Below, one piece after another: positions 1 through 12,841 of a stretch of DNA of 64,000 nt. The notes under the pieces were generated by a model. It was not told where the DNA came from and searched no databases. It saw only the letters and a list, made by a program, of their open reading frames with translations. The position numbers and the translations under genes were made by a program. The DNA lies in NCBI GenBank assembly GCA_026874595.1, contig CM049321.1, positions 7,564,979 through 7,628,978 on the forward strand, in the 5' to 3' direction. The first letter of the stretch is position 1, and each line of letters starts with the position of its first letter. The stretch comes from Sipunculus nudus. Taxonomy: Eukaryota > Annelida > Sipuncula > Golfingiida > Sipunculidae.

Positions 1-104
1 GGGGCCTGGCAACCGTGAAAATCTCACCGCCTCGGCTGAGATTCGATCTCATGCTCTCCCGGCCTTGAAAATCCTGTGCCCTACCCCTGAGCCACACAAG
101 CCGG
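1..104 (-). repeat. tRNA-derived SINE-like repeat, truncated by window start
   Basis: Read on the minus strand this holds an A-box-like TGGCTCAGGGGTAGGG followed about 35 bases later by a B-box-like GATCGAATCTC, the internal RNA polymerase III promoter layout of tRNA-derived SINEs. The stretch after the B box (AATCTCAGCCGAGGCGGTGA) is matched on the plus strand near 940-985, so it is a repeat and not a tRNA gene. The acceptor-stem pairing of a true tRNA is not seen. Confidence 0.5.
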
Positions 105-880
105 TTTTTTCTTTCTTCTAAATGTAATTATTCACTTGGCACAATGTATATTATCTTCCGCTATCAGTTTATTTTATCAAAATTAAGAAGTTTCCCAGCT
201 TACAGGCTCAGTGTCTATTTCGTTTCGGTTCTGTTGGTAGATAGTTTTGATAAATACAATATCCAGTTGTCTGTTTACAAAAAACACGACCCCATGGCAA
301 GAGTAGCGAAATTGCTTATGCGCCATGTAAACACTACACTCAAGGAATGAATTATGAGTTAATGAATCACAAACAAATTAGATTTTTTAACTGTTGACCA
401 CTTATGTTGAGTATTGATGGCAGAGCAGCATGCTGTGTTTATGTTTTCTTTCGTGCCAATGATCGCACCGATGGCAGTTTATTTCTACTATTTTAAAGAG
501 CAAGGAATTGGTTTATTGGCAGCCACTATTATATATCTAGGCGAGAAACCTAATATGTCTAGTTAAGTGTAGCACCTTTAAGGAGAGGGCCACGGTCTGG
601 TGGTGGAAAAGCGTATTGACTGTATAGGTAAAGAACTGGAGATACATAATGTAATAAAAATATAAATATGTTCTTATCAAGCTGTCTTAACTTCAGGCTT
701 TAATTGCGCGGGCTATGAATATCCTAGAAGCCGTAGACTGTAAGCAAAATCGAGGAGGGAGGTTATATGGATTATAAATTCCACACCCAGCGCCATAGAG
801 AAGGTGCGGTAGACAACGTGCTTTGGTCATAGCTATGGATGATAAATTCCTTGTAACCTCCTTGCTAAGTGTGAAGCGTT
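105..880. other. Non-coding stretch, nothing recognised
   Basis: AT-rich sequence with stop codons in all frames. The only open frame (144-350, plus) has no coding-like composition, no splice context and no recognisable protein. No repeats or sites stand out. Confidence 0.5.
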
Positions 881-884
881 TCTC

Positions 885-1005
885 TCAGGCTTCCTGTCTA
901 CCGGTAGACGACAGGGATCAAAACCGGGAGGTCGTGAGTTCAAATCTCAGCCGATGAACGGTGAGATTTGTCACGTTCGACACCACACAGGCTGAGCGTT
1001 CGGCA
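885..1005 (+). repeat. tRNA-derived SINE-like repeat, second copy
   Basis: A B-box-like GTCGTGAGTTCAAATCTC at about 930-947 is followed by AGCCGATGAACGGTGAGATT, which closely matches the minus-strand copy at 1-104. The two copies are in inverted orientation about 0.85 kb apart. A third partial copy with GATTTCGAATCTTAGCCGAG lies near 26555-26575. Confidence 0.5.
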
Positions 1006-1689
1006 GGTTTAAAGACAAAGCAGTGTCCCGCAGCCGTTATCACTCACAAACGAATGCATTTTGAGGGGTTCTTCGGTATTATGACCCTGCAATGCGGGTG
1101 ATTTCACACCTAGGGCCCGCATGTGAGGTAGACACCGGACCTTGGTGATACTAAGGTACAAAATAACGTGACTGGAAGCCAGTTCTAAACCGTAATGGAA
1201 CCCTGCAGATGTATATACATGTATGTAGATCAAGAATTAGATAAGACCGCATAAAAAATGGAGGCGGTTATCTCGACCAAAAGGAAAATAAAAAAAGAGG
1301 TTTCCCTGTTTTGCCCTGTAGTTTGTAACCTGTATGCTTGTACTGAAGCTTTTATTGTAGGACTTCAATTAACAAGCATCATTCAATGCAAAATGTCTAG
1401 GAAAACATGGGGGCGCTTTCGTGTGTCTGCCGATCAAAAATCGACAATTTTGGTGTTTATAGGTTGTGCAATATAGGTGATAACATAGTATTAAGATTAC
1501 ATTCCTTTTTGTCTAAGAAGTTTATGTTTAATATAGCAGCCAGTTAAAATCGTCATAACCAATACACTGTGAAATATGTCCTTCTGCGTAATATTTGAAT
1601 AAAAAGTGTATTTTCTTAATTCATTTTAAAGTCTTCTTTCAGCACTTCTGTTTGCTATTACACATTGATATTTTTTTTATCAAAGATCA
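1006..1689. other. Non-coding stretch with a dispersed-repeat fragment
   Basis: No supported gene. The 19-base string TATGTTTAATATAGCAGCC near 1526 recurs near 62646, which suggests a dispersed repeat at both places. Open frames at 1009-1233 and 1258-1476 look like chance. Confidence 0.4.
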
Positions 1690-2085
1690 GTTTGTACAGA
1701 GAAGCGGCTTCAGCATCGAATTCAGGCAATAAGAAAACGACCAACGTACACCCAGCAGTCCGGTCAGTGAGAGGGGGCTGGGAACTGATAGTGATACAGC
1801 CACAATTACAGTAACTGCAGTATTCACCCTGGAGCCGGCTACCTGGACGGCCTGAACATACTCAGTGCCGGCACCCTGGGCAGCTAGTGATAACACATGG
1901 GCACCATGGAGTAACTGGCAGGTGTACCGGCCACGTGGCGCCCCATCCTGCTGTACTTAAACATGCAGATAGCCCGGCTCCATGGGGTGTCTCTATAAAC
2001 CCCACCGCCCATCATGACCAACAAAGGCATGGCAAAACTCAAAGGTAGGTCTGAATTAACCAAGGCGTTGATCATGAGAAACAAG
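1690..2085 (-). other. GC-richer island, possible degenerate coding sequence
   Basis: This 400-base block is clearly richer in G+C than its flanks and stays open over long stretches on the minus strand, first in one frame (2084-1884) and then in another (1950-1687). The second frame contains GRYTCQLL followed by a Val/Ser/Thr-rich run. G-x-Y-x-C is the end of many Ig-like domains, but nothing else of such a domain is convincing. A pseudogene fragment, a diverged transposon piece or a chance GC-rich island are all possible. No splice sites framing a single reading frame were found. Confidence 0.2.
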
Positions 2086-5000
2086 GATTAGTACATTACC
2101 ATAACGGCCACAACCTTTAAGCCTGACGAGCGAGTATAAATCCTGCTTGGATAAATAAAACAAATTAACAAAATAATTAATAAATAATCATATAGATAAA
2201 TCAATTGATGGATAATCAAGGGATATTGGATCAACGAATCAGCATTTATCTCTCCATTGTCTCAACAGTTCCTTTAAGGAACATATACAGACAGACAAAC
2301 AAACTTACGACGGTGGATACATAACTTTCCGTTAGATGCGCTGGCGGAAACTTTTTTTATTACGCTCGAAATCGATAATTCCGTGACTTGAGATAACCAC
2401 TTTTGACAGTTATCTCATTACATTCCTACCAATAATCCTTTTAAATTTGACCAGTGCTCTCATTGGGGGGGGGGGGGCATTATGCCGATGAGTGCATCGA
2501 GGGGAGCCGGTTATTGCTCTCGCCATGCAATGGGTTTAAACCTTGTCTTAAAACAATGTCTATCTTACACTGATGGAAACACATGATCGAATTCATGAAA
2601 CTTTGCACTGTGCCAGCACCTGGTGGCGGTCAACGGCAAATGCTTCCTGGGCAGGCAGTGGTTGTATGAAATGGATAAGTAGAAAGAATGTAATGCGACC
2701 AAACTGTGACTAGTGTATACACGCGGGCGTATGTGTTAGGCATGTCTTTATTTGACATAATAAATAATATTGTTATACATTTAAGAATATTCGGGATAAT
2801 CGCATGTTTGATCACAGGGTTTTCTACATTGTTTTTACAATATAAAAACAATTAGAGAGGGCAAACTATAAGAAGGTAAGTTTCTGCGTTGTTAGGTCTA
2901 TGGAGATTTAGCCTATTTTTTAATGCTGACTGAAAAAATACTTTTTTTTATTTATTTGGTTTTTTTATTGTATATACACGGACTGGTATTGGATTTTATA
3001 AAGGTAGGGGGCAGGGGGTCAGCACCCTGTAAAGCTCGCCCAAAGCTGAGTATAAGGAGCTTGCTTATGGGTCCGATTTCTCTGCCTTTTTAAAAAAGGC
3101 AGTCACGAGAAAAGAAAAATAGTCCTATCATATTATTGCCAACATGTCGTATTAGTTGTTTTGAATTAAAGTACGGAATCTTAGGGATATATTTTAAAAA
3201 ATTCCTTGTTATTTTTTAAGAGGCTTAGCAGAAACAAAAAAAAGTTACACTAATAATTAGGAGCTTTAAACTAAAATATTGAAAATTTCATAAGCATTGA
3301 AGAGAAAAAGAAAGAAAATGTTGAGGCAAAAATATTGGCGTGCTCTTCCTGGATTCTCATAGTATTTCAAACGTATTAAAATTGTATTTTTTATATTAAT
3401 TTTATATTGAAGTAATTTATCTACGCTTTCATTCCAATGCGTGCCTGGATAGGCAGGTTTTCTGTGTACCATGTCCTCGCCTGAACAATTGTTTTATTAA
3501 AATATACAGTAAATGTTGCAAATAATCAAATTGCTGTAAAAAATACATGATGACAATAATATTTAATTTCAATCCAATCCAGAAAAAAATCGAAGAATTG
3601 TTTTACCCAAGAATTTATTAGTATTCTCTAAAGACATTAATCAAGTGATCTGATGTTTGGGTCAAACCAAGTCGTATAATTAGTTAATCATACATCATCG
3701 ATGTCTTGAGTTAACTTATTACCATGGCTTTTACATCAATAAAGTAAATTTTATTATGGGATAACAATTTTTTTTTCATTTTTTACATATAATTCCAGAT
3801 TTTATTTGTTTTTGCGCTAGTTTTAAACAAACGTGCGATCTAGAAGCAGCAGCAGGCTAAGCATGTATAAGCTAAAAGTCTACACATAAATAAACTAGAT
3901 TACTCTAACCGACAGCCAAAATTTTCCAGGACAGATTAACATCTGTTGAAAATTGCTCATGTTATTAAACGCTCCATTGATTCGCACTTGTACCAGCGAA
4001 TCGCATCATTGTCTTCCTCCAGTGCGGGACTCGTTCACCCTTGCACAAATAAAACCACGTGCTTAATACCTATGCTTTACCATAACGCTTGTAGATACCT
4101 TGTCTTAAGAAGTAAAACCTGCTACACTGACCCCTACATTTGTCCTGATGAATGGCCGGCCCATACAGCAGCAAGATCTAATTGTCCATTCATTCCAATT
4201 GGATTTTCTGACATCACGACCGCCAAGCAACGACTGACCAAACTAATTTCCGGCCGTGTCACTGGCAGGAAACAGTGGGGCCGCTTGATAAAGGGCCCTC
4301 ACGTGATCAGCTTTACATGATTTTCAATCGTGTATCAATACGCGCAGTGGCTTATATGATGTATAACTATTTAAGGATGTGTGAATAATATATAGATTTA
4401 CCTGCTGACAAGTTACATTAATCCTTATACGAGCCACTTAGATGCCTGAGACGAAAGCGGCCACTCGCTCATTTCAGTATCCATACAATCCCATTTTAAT
4501 AATAACCCCTCCCGTTTATATGGAGAACAGGAGTTCATATAGGGGTTCATGAAACAATCACTGTATCGAAATTAGGGCCCATATTTTTGCTGGGGGGGGG
4601 GGGGGGGGAAGGGGGCAAAAGCATCAAACGGAAATCTTTCATTCTTCCGCTTCTGCCATGTTTGCGCTTGATCTCAAATACGGCTGATTTTCCATATCTG
4701 ACCTAAAAAAAATTTGTGTCCGACCTTGACCTGATTTTTTAGGTCGTAACAGGGGAGACTTCTTGCGATTGCTGCGCGAATATAGATCTCTGGTCATATA
4801 TAATTCTTATATTGAAATTATCGAATTTGATGGCATTATTCCTTACCATTAATTATGCATGCGGATGATTTAGTTGTTCACACTCTGCGTTTGTTACCAC
4901 CTCAATTATTTTGTAGCACATTAAAGTTAAGACTCATTAGGAATTTTTAACGAACCAGAACACAAAATCTTAATTATATGACTTTTAATAAAAGAGCTTC

Positions 5001-5399
5001 TTATCATAGATGCTCACGTAACCACCTGCGCTAACTGTATGCGCCTCGAAGTCACCGTCCCATTAGAGTATGAAGAACGATATGAATAAACAGTTGATGA
5101 TATCAACTAGATTAGAGAAACTGTACAAATCTAGAATCTGTGACCATGTCGAACTGACAATCCAATTTTTCATCCTATTTTTAGAAATTAAAATGGCAAG
5201 CTATGGTGACTACTGCACCTGCGTGACCTGAGTGTGTAATCTTCCCCATTACTTGGTCAAACCACCGAGTTACCCCGAAGGCATTCGTTTCTAAAATGTT
5301 TAAAGTTGCTAATTAATAATTTAAAAAGTGTTGTTTTTAAACGATACTGTCCTTGGGTTTATAGTAAAGTATTCCTTAAGTAATGATTGATAAACTGAT
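2086..5399. other. Long non-coding stretch
   Basis: AT-rich sequence with homopolymer tracts, including poly-G near 2465-2477 and near 4592-4608. The longest open frame, plus 3946-4320 (124 codons), begins at a non-ATG codon, has no recognisable domain, signal peptide or splice context, and is treated as chance. Nothing else is supported. Confidence 0.45.
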
Positions 5400-5765
5400 T
5401 GGGTCTTCTATCCCATTTCTGACATAGTCGAGTGTTTTATATCCCATATCTGACTAACATAAGTGTTTCTCATCCCATTTCAGCACCAATGAGCGTCTTC
5501 TATGCCACTCCACATTATCGATGAGTATTTCTATCCCATTTCTGATACCGATGTGCTTCTTAAATCCCACTACTGACACATATGTTTGTCTTTCATCCCA
5601 CTTCTGACACCAATGAGTGACTATCATTTCACTTTGGAAGGCCTATGTGTTTCGGTTATTCCTTAACTGACACAACTGTGCTTCTTCTATCCCACTTCTG
5701 ACACCGATGATTGCTTTCTATTCCACTTTTGATGTGTGTATTTTCCAGCGTGTGACACCGATAAC
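5400..5765 (+). repeat. Degenerate ~31-bp tandem repeat
   Basis: About twelve diverged units share the core TATCCCATTTCTGACACCGA followed by TGAGTG and a CTTCT-like stretch. Units differ by substitutions and small indels and vary from about 26 to 34 bases, as expected of an old minisatellite. It holds no open frame of note. Confidence 0.65.
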
Positions 5766-6636
5766 TAACATGATAATTCCTAAGGAAAACATATTGTATC
5801 TTGCACAAGGTTGTATAAAAACGCATATGTATTATATATAAAATACCGGAAACTCGCTGCCCATGCTTAGTCAGTACAGCCTCCTTATAGTGTCATTGCT
5901 GTGGTCACGGTTCATCTTTTTGGACCCCGCATGCAGATAGCTTGGCCATATTGCTTGACCCTTATTTCGTCTAATATCAATGAGTTTTCACTACCAAATT
6001 GTGATACGAAACTTAGCTTTACAAACACGTGTTTATATAAATTTAGCCAGAAGCTCGTTGCACAGGCCATTCCTTTAAGTGATTCCAAAATATGTCTTCT
6101 GTATATGTAATGTATATATTCGCACTACATGCTTGGCTTAGTAGCCCGTACAGTGCATATATAAATACCGGGGGGAAGGTGCAGTCAGATCGCCTCTGGA
6201 CAAAGCAAAATGGCTGCCATCCAGTCCCATATACGCAGGTTGTACTTCATTCCCATGAGTTTAATATGTCATGAAGATAAAATTACATCTAAATTACAGG
6301 ACCTTAATGCTAAACAACAAACTGAGAAACGTAGTGGAGAGGGGGAACCCGGCATATTCCTCTTCTTAACACCCAATATGCTTATTACATGTGCCCAAGA
6401 AACGTTTCCCATATAGACTCTGTTAGAGAGCTTTTAGTAACCATTCCTGTAAGCTTGCAATATTGGCGCTTTTCATTGATTTGGCGGCGTGTATTGGTTT
6501 CCCAAACAAAGCAGGCAGGCAGGTCTAGCCCAGACTACTTGATTCTTGTTAAGAGCTAGTGTTATGCATGATGGAAATAAACAAGCCCTCCGGGCCCCGC
6601 CCACATTCCTTATAACCTACCATACATGCTCTTAAT
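5766..6636. other. Non-coding stretch, nothing recognised
   Basis: Three short overlapping plus-strand open frames (5901-6416) lack coding character and splice context. No repeat or regulatory element was recognised. Confidence 0.4.
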
Positions 6637-6710
6637 AACAAGCTGGTGGTTTAATAGTTTAAAGTTCTGGATTTGTTGATGTAAGATTGTGGGTTCGATC
6701 CGTCCGCAAT
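6637..6710 (+). repeat. tRNA-like SINE head
   Basis: GGTGGTTTAATAGTTTAAAG is followed at tRNA-like spacing by TGTGGGTTCGATCC, a good B box. The acceptor stem does not close, so a SINE head or decayed tRNA relic is more likely than a functional tRNA gene. Confidence 0.35.
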
Positions 6711-7079
6711 GTTTAAGTGTTTATGGTCGTCGATGGTATACCAATTAGAAATACCAATTCTTTAATCAAAATACTATGAAATGAAAAACTACAGTTGCTA
6801 CATTTCTTTAAAATAAATTACAATGATTGTAAATGGTTCGATGTTTTTTATATAAAAAAATAAAATTGAGACGAAATATTCTAATGAGATAACGTTACTG
6901 GCAGAATTAGCATATTAGAACGTTGATATGCTAACGGGTACCGGTAGTATATTTATTGGAAAAAAAGTTTTAACTTAAACTGAATTATCCGAACACATTT
7001 TATATCCCCAATCTTTTGGGATATTCGAGGTTTACTGCAAGATGGTATAAAAATTAGATGGAGTAAAATGATATTGATG

Positions 7080-7760
7080 TCCAAGGCTGTAATGATGTAA
7101 CGGGTTCGTGTCTGAGTGTTTTGGGGAGTATACCCGCAGAGATAAGGCGACGCCGAGTGGGTTTTGCAACGGTTTAATCTACAAATTAATGATAGAAAGA
7201 GGTGTAGCGGCGTGCTGCCTAGGTCACCGGTAAGAGCGGAATCCTGTTTTACAACAGTTAATGCAAAATACACAAAGACAGACACGGAGACATACATAGT
7301 TACATTTCACAAATATATAAGAAAATACTAATACTCCAAGGACTACTATAGGTAGGACTTGGCCTATTTCAATTTTATGCTCGAGAGCAATACTGAGACA
7401 TATATTAAGACGAGTAACGTTTTATGCTCGAGAGCAATAGGAAGAGTTACGTTAAAGCCTTTAAGTATACTCTCAGTGGAAACAGTTAAGAAAGTAAGAA
7501 AATTTATAACTAACCTAAGACGATAATTATAGAAAGAGTTGTAGTGGCGTGCTGCCACGGTCACTGGACAGAGCGGAATGTCGTCTCTATGACGAATTTT
7601 TCCGCTAATACGTGCTCTATTGTCATTCAAAGTTAAACAAGGTATAATCAGAAGGGGCATGGAAAGAGTGAAAAACAAATTAGGCAAATTAGGAACTTGG
7701 AAAACAAACAAGGCGAGTTCCATTGACCCGTTGCAATGATACATCCGCATACTGGGGCCT
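7080..7760. repeat. Diverged duplicated segment
   Basis: Two stretches (about 7188-7260 and 7526-7600) share ATAGAAAGAG, TGTAG, GGCGTGCTGCC, GGTCAC and AGAGCGGAAT in the same order. Between them a short string, TTTATGCTCGAGAGCAATA, occurs twice (about 7375 and 7423). This is a decayed tandem or dispersed repeat. The minus-strand open frames across it (6953-7297, 7364-7750) have no recognisable product. Confidence 0.45.
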
Positions 7761-8262
7761 CAATTAAATGGTCGAATCTTCAATGTGGTCGTCTAAGCGA
7801 GGTTTTACTGTATCGTATCGGTACCGTAACGTCACAAGTCCCTGTATCACATGTAGTAATGCGAGGAAAATCCATCTTTCGAGTTTATAATTAGTTTCTG
7901 AGCATCATATGAGGTATGTATAGTGAAACGTCATCGGTGAGGAACGAGTTAAAAGCATCTGATTGGCGATTTGATCGTAAATAAATGATATTTATAAATT
8001 GGAAATACTTATATTAGGCTAAGTCTAGTTATCTAGCAAACAGCAAGGATGAACATCGACTTGGAATCTGGAATCAATTTACATTGGGACCCCACAATTA
8101 CAACCACCTAGGGGACTGAACGAAGTGGTCGTAATTTTGGGTTGGTTGTATTTGTGAAATTTTAATTTGCCTTGATCATATATTCGGGGCCAAGAAAAGT
8201 GGTCGTAATTGTGTTTGGTCGCAATTGTAGGATCGTCGCAAGGCGGGGTTCTACGGTACCTT
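7761..8262. mobile_element. Relics of the TAACACGACC-type TIR family
   Basis: The block starts with GTGGTCGTCTAAGCGAGGTTTTACTGTA, here split for length: GTGGTCGTCTAAGCGAGG then TTTTACTGTA. It resembles the right terminus of the elements at 46295 and 63124. Further GTGGTCGTAATT motifs follow at about 8125 and 8200, and a tail GGCGGGGTTCTACGGTA. The copies are too diverged to define ends. Confidence 0.35.
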
Positions 8263-10394
8263 AAACGTATAGTATCATGTATCGTATCGTAGGCAGTATC
8301 GAGTCCTGAGAAAATGTATCGTTTTATATAAAATTTATTTATTTTACATGTACTACTAGTTATAATGAAAGGCACTGATTTGCTAATATGGTTTTACCAC
8401 TCGACTCTCCAGACCCATTCATGCTGGTATGTTGATGGAAGAAACTTTGGGTTGTTTCCACTGAATTTTCAGAGCCATATTTTTCACCAAGCAAGGGTCC
8501 GTGATGGTCAGTAAAATATAGCTTTTTATGGCTTATTGAAGCTGTTAGGAAGAACAAGTTTTCTGAAAAAAAATATATCCCAAAGGTCAGGAGGTCAAAG
8601 GTCAAGGGAAACTGACTCAACCAGTGACATCAGATAATAAATCCATTACCCGTATCTTTACCTTAAAAATACTACCGATTTATCAATGAAAAACAGTCCA
8701 TGTGACTTTATGTCATGACGTGCTTTCTTTGGACATGTTTGAAAAAGATAATTTATAATTTAAACATGATATCCATTTTGTTCTTTTGTACTGGATCTAC
8801 GCAATCTGTTCATATTCTAGCCAAGTCATTAAATTGCTCAAAATTTGAATAGTGCTATTTCATATAAAAAAAATAGAAGAGTGGTATTTCAGGTGACATT
8901 AATCAATAATATTAGCTCAAAATAGCTGTCACGCGATCCATTTTTCCTCAGTTTATACATAAATTAAAAAAATGCCGCCATTTTGGAATATTCAATTTAA
9001 TTCGAGAGACGACAAAACTAACAACATATATACATATATTATGCAAACCAGCAGACACTATTATAATTACACGCTTCACTGATTAAGGCAAAGACCTACA
9101 GGTGTCGCCACCTTCTGCCGATGAAAATGAATATTACCAAATGATCTGAGGTATTTCTTGTCATGAACCACCCTCTTATGGATAAAATAGAAAAACCAAT
9201 GGTTTGTTCACATTTAATTAATTTCTACGACATATGTTATATAATGATATGTTAAATATAAATCAAATATTTTCATGCCGCTGTTGTTATAATTGTGGTA
9301 CAATTTGTTATTTTTTCTTTATTGTCATGTATAGTCCGTGTGTTTTATTTCAGAACAAACAATGTACAAACGCTCCTGCTGTGGCCTTGAACTAAAGTAC
9401 TCGTAGCACAGTGTGCACAGCTGTTCAGCTTAGCCCAGTAAATTATACATGGACTCGTTAGTTCACCGGAAAGCGGACATCTGACGGTTGTACGCTCAGG
9501 GATCATGTTACACGCATGTCACGTGACCGTTATCGTCTGCGTCCATTACTGCTCACTCAGGAACAGTCACTTATACTACAGAATCAAAATACAAATTGAA
9601 AATACAAATATAACTATCGGCATTTTGGCCCTCTGACGTTATAGAGATATGACCATATACATAGTACTTAGCGTCAGGTTAGGCTTAGCAGGTCAATATA
9701 AAAGCATATTGAGTCGTGTATTTCACGGCTTAGATATAACTAGAAATGTGCTGTGAGCCTACACGAACACCTCCACCAGGATTTTAATCAAATTGTCATG
9801 TGTTAAACTAAAAAAAATATATGTTATAGTTCATCAACTCCATAGTTTGATCACAACCAGGTCTTCTCTAGAACAAAGGTGGCTCCCATACCTATGAACG
9901 GGATTTGCCCCCGGGCGGGTAAAGAAATGATCTCAGAATGGAAGATGACCCTTTAAATTAATATTACATTCTTGGAATGTTACCTACAACTTCCACAAAA
10001 TTTCATCAAAATCCGACCATCAAACAACCAACCAACCAAGGAAAAACCTTAGTACATCGGCGTTTAACGTGGCTGGTTAAAACAGAAAAACCTATACAAA
10101 TGAATGTGGAAATCATTACTGGAAGTAAAATGCTTCTAAAAAGTACTTGCGAAATGGCGGCAGTTTACCTGTTGCCATGATTAGCTCAGCAGGGTTTATG
10201 ACAGCAGGGCACCAGTCTACTGTGAAATCTACATGCCCAGGAATCCCCCGAGCTGAGCAGAGCATGTTTCGGCCGAGAAGGAAAAACAAAGGTTGTTTGC
10301 TGTGATAACAATTATCTGTTCCAATAACATTCATTACGCTTCAGACCTACAGGCCTTTCCTGTAACAGATAGATTTATAACACTGTGCTGATAA
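8263..10394. other. Non-coding stretch with dispersed-repeat fragments
   Basis: No supported gene. A segment near 9950-10050, with the strings TTCCACAAAATTTCATCAAA and ATCCGACCATCAAACAACCA, resembles in layout the segment near 25420-25540. Both look like copies of a dispersed invertebrate repeat. AGGTCA half-sites cluster near 8588-8604. Confidence 0.4.
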
Positions 10395-10772
10395 CAGGGG
10401 CGTCAATATGGGGGAGGGGGGATGCCCCCCCCTTTTTTTTGGCAAGGGGGGTTCGTCTTGTAATAATCCCCGACTAGTCAAAGAATAATAATTATATATT
10501 GCAAATGAAATATATTAATAAATAGAATTATACACTTTTGTTGAAATTTATGAGTTATATATTGCAAATGAAATATATTAATAAATAGAATTATACACTT
10601 TTGTTGAAATTTATGAGTTTACTATGAAATATTATATAAAAACTTGGTTGAAAATTAACTTTTACTGGTAACATAATACCTTATTTTTCTGAAACCTCAT
10701 ACTTACTTGTTATATATTTGAAATGTGATTAAGTATATACCGTATATTTAAAATTTGTCATACAAACCCTAA

Positions 10773-10859
<87 letters not shown>

Positions 10860-10958
10860 ATTGTTGTATATATATATGTATATGTGTGTGTATATATATA
10901 TGTGTGTGTGTCTGCGAATCATCCCCCACCCTTAAAAAATAAAAGATAAATTGATGCC
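10395..10958. mobile_element. Family A TIR element (MITE-like) with internal (TA)n
   Basis: The left end is CAGGGGCGTCAA followed by G- and C-runs. The right end is a degenerate TTGATGCC. The interior holds a 63-bp tandem duplication and a long (TA)n-(GA)n-(TG)n microsatellite at about 10770-10912. It has no transposase frame, so it would be non-autonomous. Other copies lie at 12742, 24102, 47405 and 55258. Confidence 0.5.
10492..10617. repeat. Perfect 63-bp tandem duplication
   Basis: Two adjacent copies (10492-10554 and 10555-10617) start with TTATATATTGCAAATGAAAT and look identical, which points to a recent duplication inside the family A element. Confidence 0.85.
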
Positions 10959-11165
10959 ACAAACTGATAACATGAACACGTCTGAATGTGACAGGGTGAC
11001 CTTGGCTGTTTACCGGTGCATGCAAGTCACGTGTGAATATGTTTTGTGAATATGTTTACACAAGTATGTAGGGGAACCTCACAGGCTTACCTGTGTTTGA
11101 ATATGTCATAAAAGCTAACAATCTTAGCTGTGCTAACAAGGATATTTGGTTAAATAATGACCTGA

Positions 11166-12548
11166 AGCTCTTTTCATCATATGAACCTGTTCACTGCTCT
11201 GTTCATCATGCAAATCGGTTCACTGCACTGTCCGTCATGTCAACCTGACTGCTCTGTTCATGAGGTTAACCTGTTAACTGCTCTATAACCTGACCACTGT
11301 TCCGCCTGTTCATTGCTCTGTTCATCATGCAAACTGGTTCACTGCCCTGTTTATCTTACCAATCTATACACTGCTATGTTCGACATGTCAATATGTTCAC
11401 TGCTCTGTTCATCATGTCAACTTGTTGACTCCTAATATCGTCATGACAACTGGTTTACTGCTACCTTAGTCATGTCATTTTGTTTACTGCTCTGTTCGTC
11501 ATGTCAACTTGTTCACTGCTATGTTCGTCATGTCAACTTGTTCACTGCTATGTTCGTCATGTCAACTTGTTCACTCCTATGTTCGTCATGTCAACTTGTT
11601 CACTCCTATGTTCGTCATGTCAACTTGTTCACTCCTATGTTCGTCATGTCAACTTGATCACTGATCTGTTCATCATGTTAACGTGTTCACTGCTATGTTC
11701 GTCATGTCAACTTGTTTAATGCTATGTTCGTCATGTCAAATTGTTCACTCCTATGTTCGTCATGTCAACTTGTTCACTGCTCAATCGTCATGTCAACTTG
11801 TTCACTGATCTGATCATCATGTCAACATGTTGACTCCTAATATCGTCATGACAACTGGTTTACTGCTACCTTAGTCATGTCATTTTGTTTACTGCTCTGT
11901 TCGTCATGTCAACTTGTTCACTGCTATGTTCGTCATGTCAACTTGTTCACTGCTATGTTCGTCATGTCAACTTGTTCACTGCTATGTTCGTCATGTCAAC
12001 TTGTTCACTCCTATGTTCGTCATGTCAACTTGTTCACTCCTACGTTCGTCATGTCAACTTGATCACTGATCTGATCATCATGTTAACGTGTTGACTCCTA
12101 ATATCTTTCTTGACAACTGGTTTACTGCTACCTTAGTCATGTCATTTTGTTTACTGCTCTGTTCGTCATGTCAACTTGTTTACTGCTATGTTCGTCATGT
12201 CAACTTGTTCACTGCTATGTTCGTCATGTCAACTTGTTCACTGCTATGTTCGTCATGTCAACTTGTTCACTCCTATGTTCGTCATGTCAACTTGTTCACT
12301 CCTACGTTCGTCATGTCAACTTGATCACTGCTCTGTTCATCATGTTAACGTGTTCACTGCTATGTTCGTCATGTCGACTTGTTTAATGCTATGTTCGTCA
12401 TGTCAAATTGTTCACTCCTATGTTCGTCATGTCAACTTGTTCACTGCTCTGTTCGTCATGTCAACTTGTTCACTGCTCTAATCGTCATGTTAACGTGTTC
12501 ACTGCTATGTTCGTCATGTCAACTTGTTTAATGCTATGTTCGTCATAG
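11166..12548 (+). repeat. 29-bp minisatellite
   Basis: Roughly 47 units of a 29-bp motif containing GTCATGTCAACTTGTTCACT and CTATGTTC. Units at the left edge are more diverged, while the centre is nearly homogeneous. A variant with CATGACAACTGGTTTACTGC recurs near 11440, 11845 and 12106. The offsets of about 405 and 261 bases are close to 14 and 9 units, so there is a higher-order layer. Because 29 is not divisible by 3, three successive units cycle through the frames and produce open frames of 60-101 codons that are not genes. Confidence 0.9.
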
Positions 12549-12741
12549 TGAAGTTTTATCATGATATCCAGAGCTGAATTTTATCGGTTTTAATCGATTA
12601 TGTGGTTATATATTTGTGATTTTTTTAAATGACCAACATCTGAATTTAATAACCCCGTGATTAATACAGCGAGAGATAGGAATTAATCATATATGAATGT
12701 TCAGATCATACTTTATGTAACATGGGCCAGAACGTTTCCTT

Positions 12742-12802
12742 CAGGGGCGTAGCCAGGATTGAGGGAGGGGTGGGGCCGAAATATTTGGCAAAGGCAACTG
12801 AA

Positions 12803-12841
<39 letters not shown>

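Noticed and set aside
3946-4320. 124-codon plus-strand ORF
   Set aside because: Non-ATG start, no domain, no signal peptide, no splice signals; within chance expectation for this length of sequence.
7364-7750. 128-codon minus-strand ORF
   Set aside because: Lies across a decayed duplicated segment and shows no protein features beyond chance.
11472-12481. Series of 60-101 codon frames with Cys/Leu-rich repeats
   Set aside because: They arise from the 29-bp minisatellite in all plus frames and shift with each unit.
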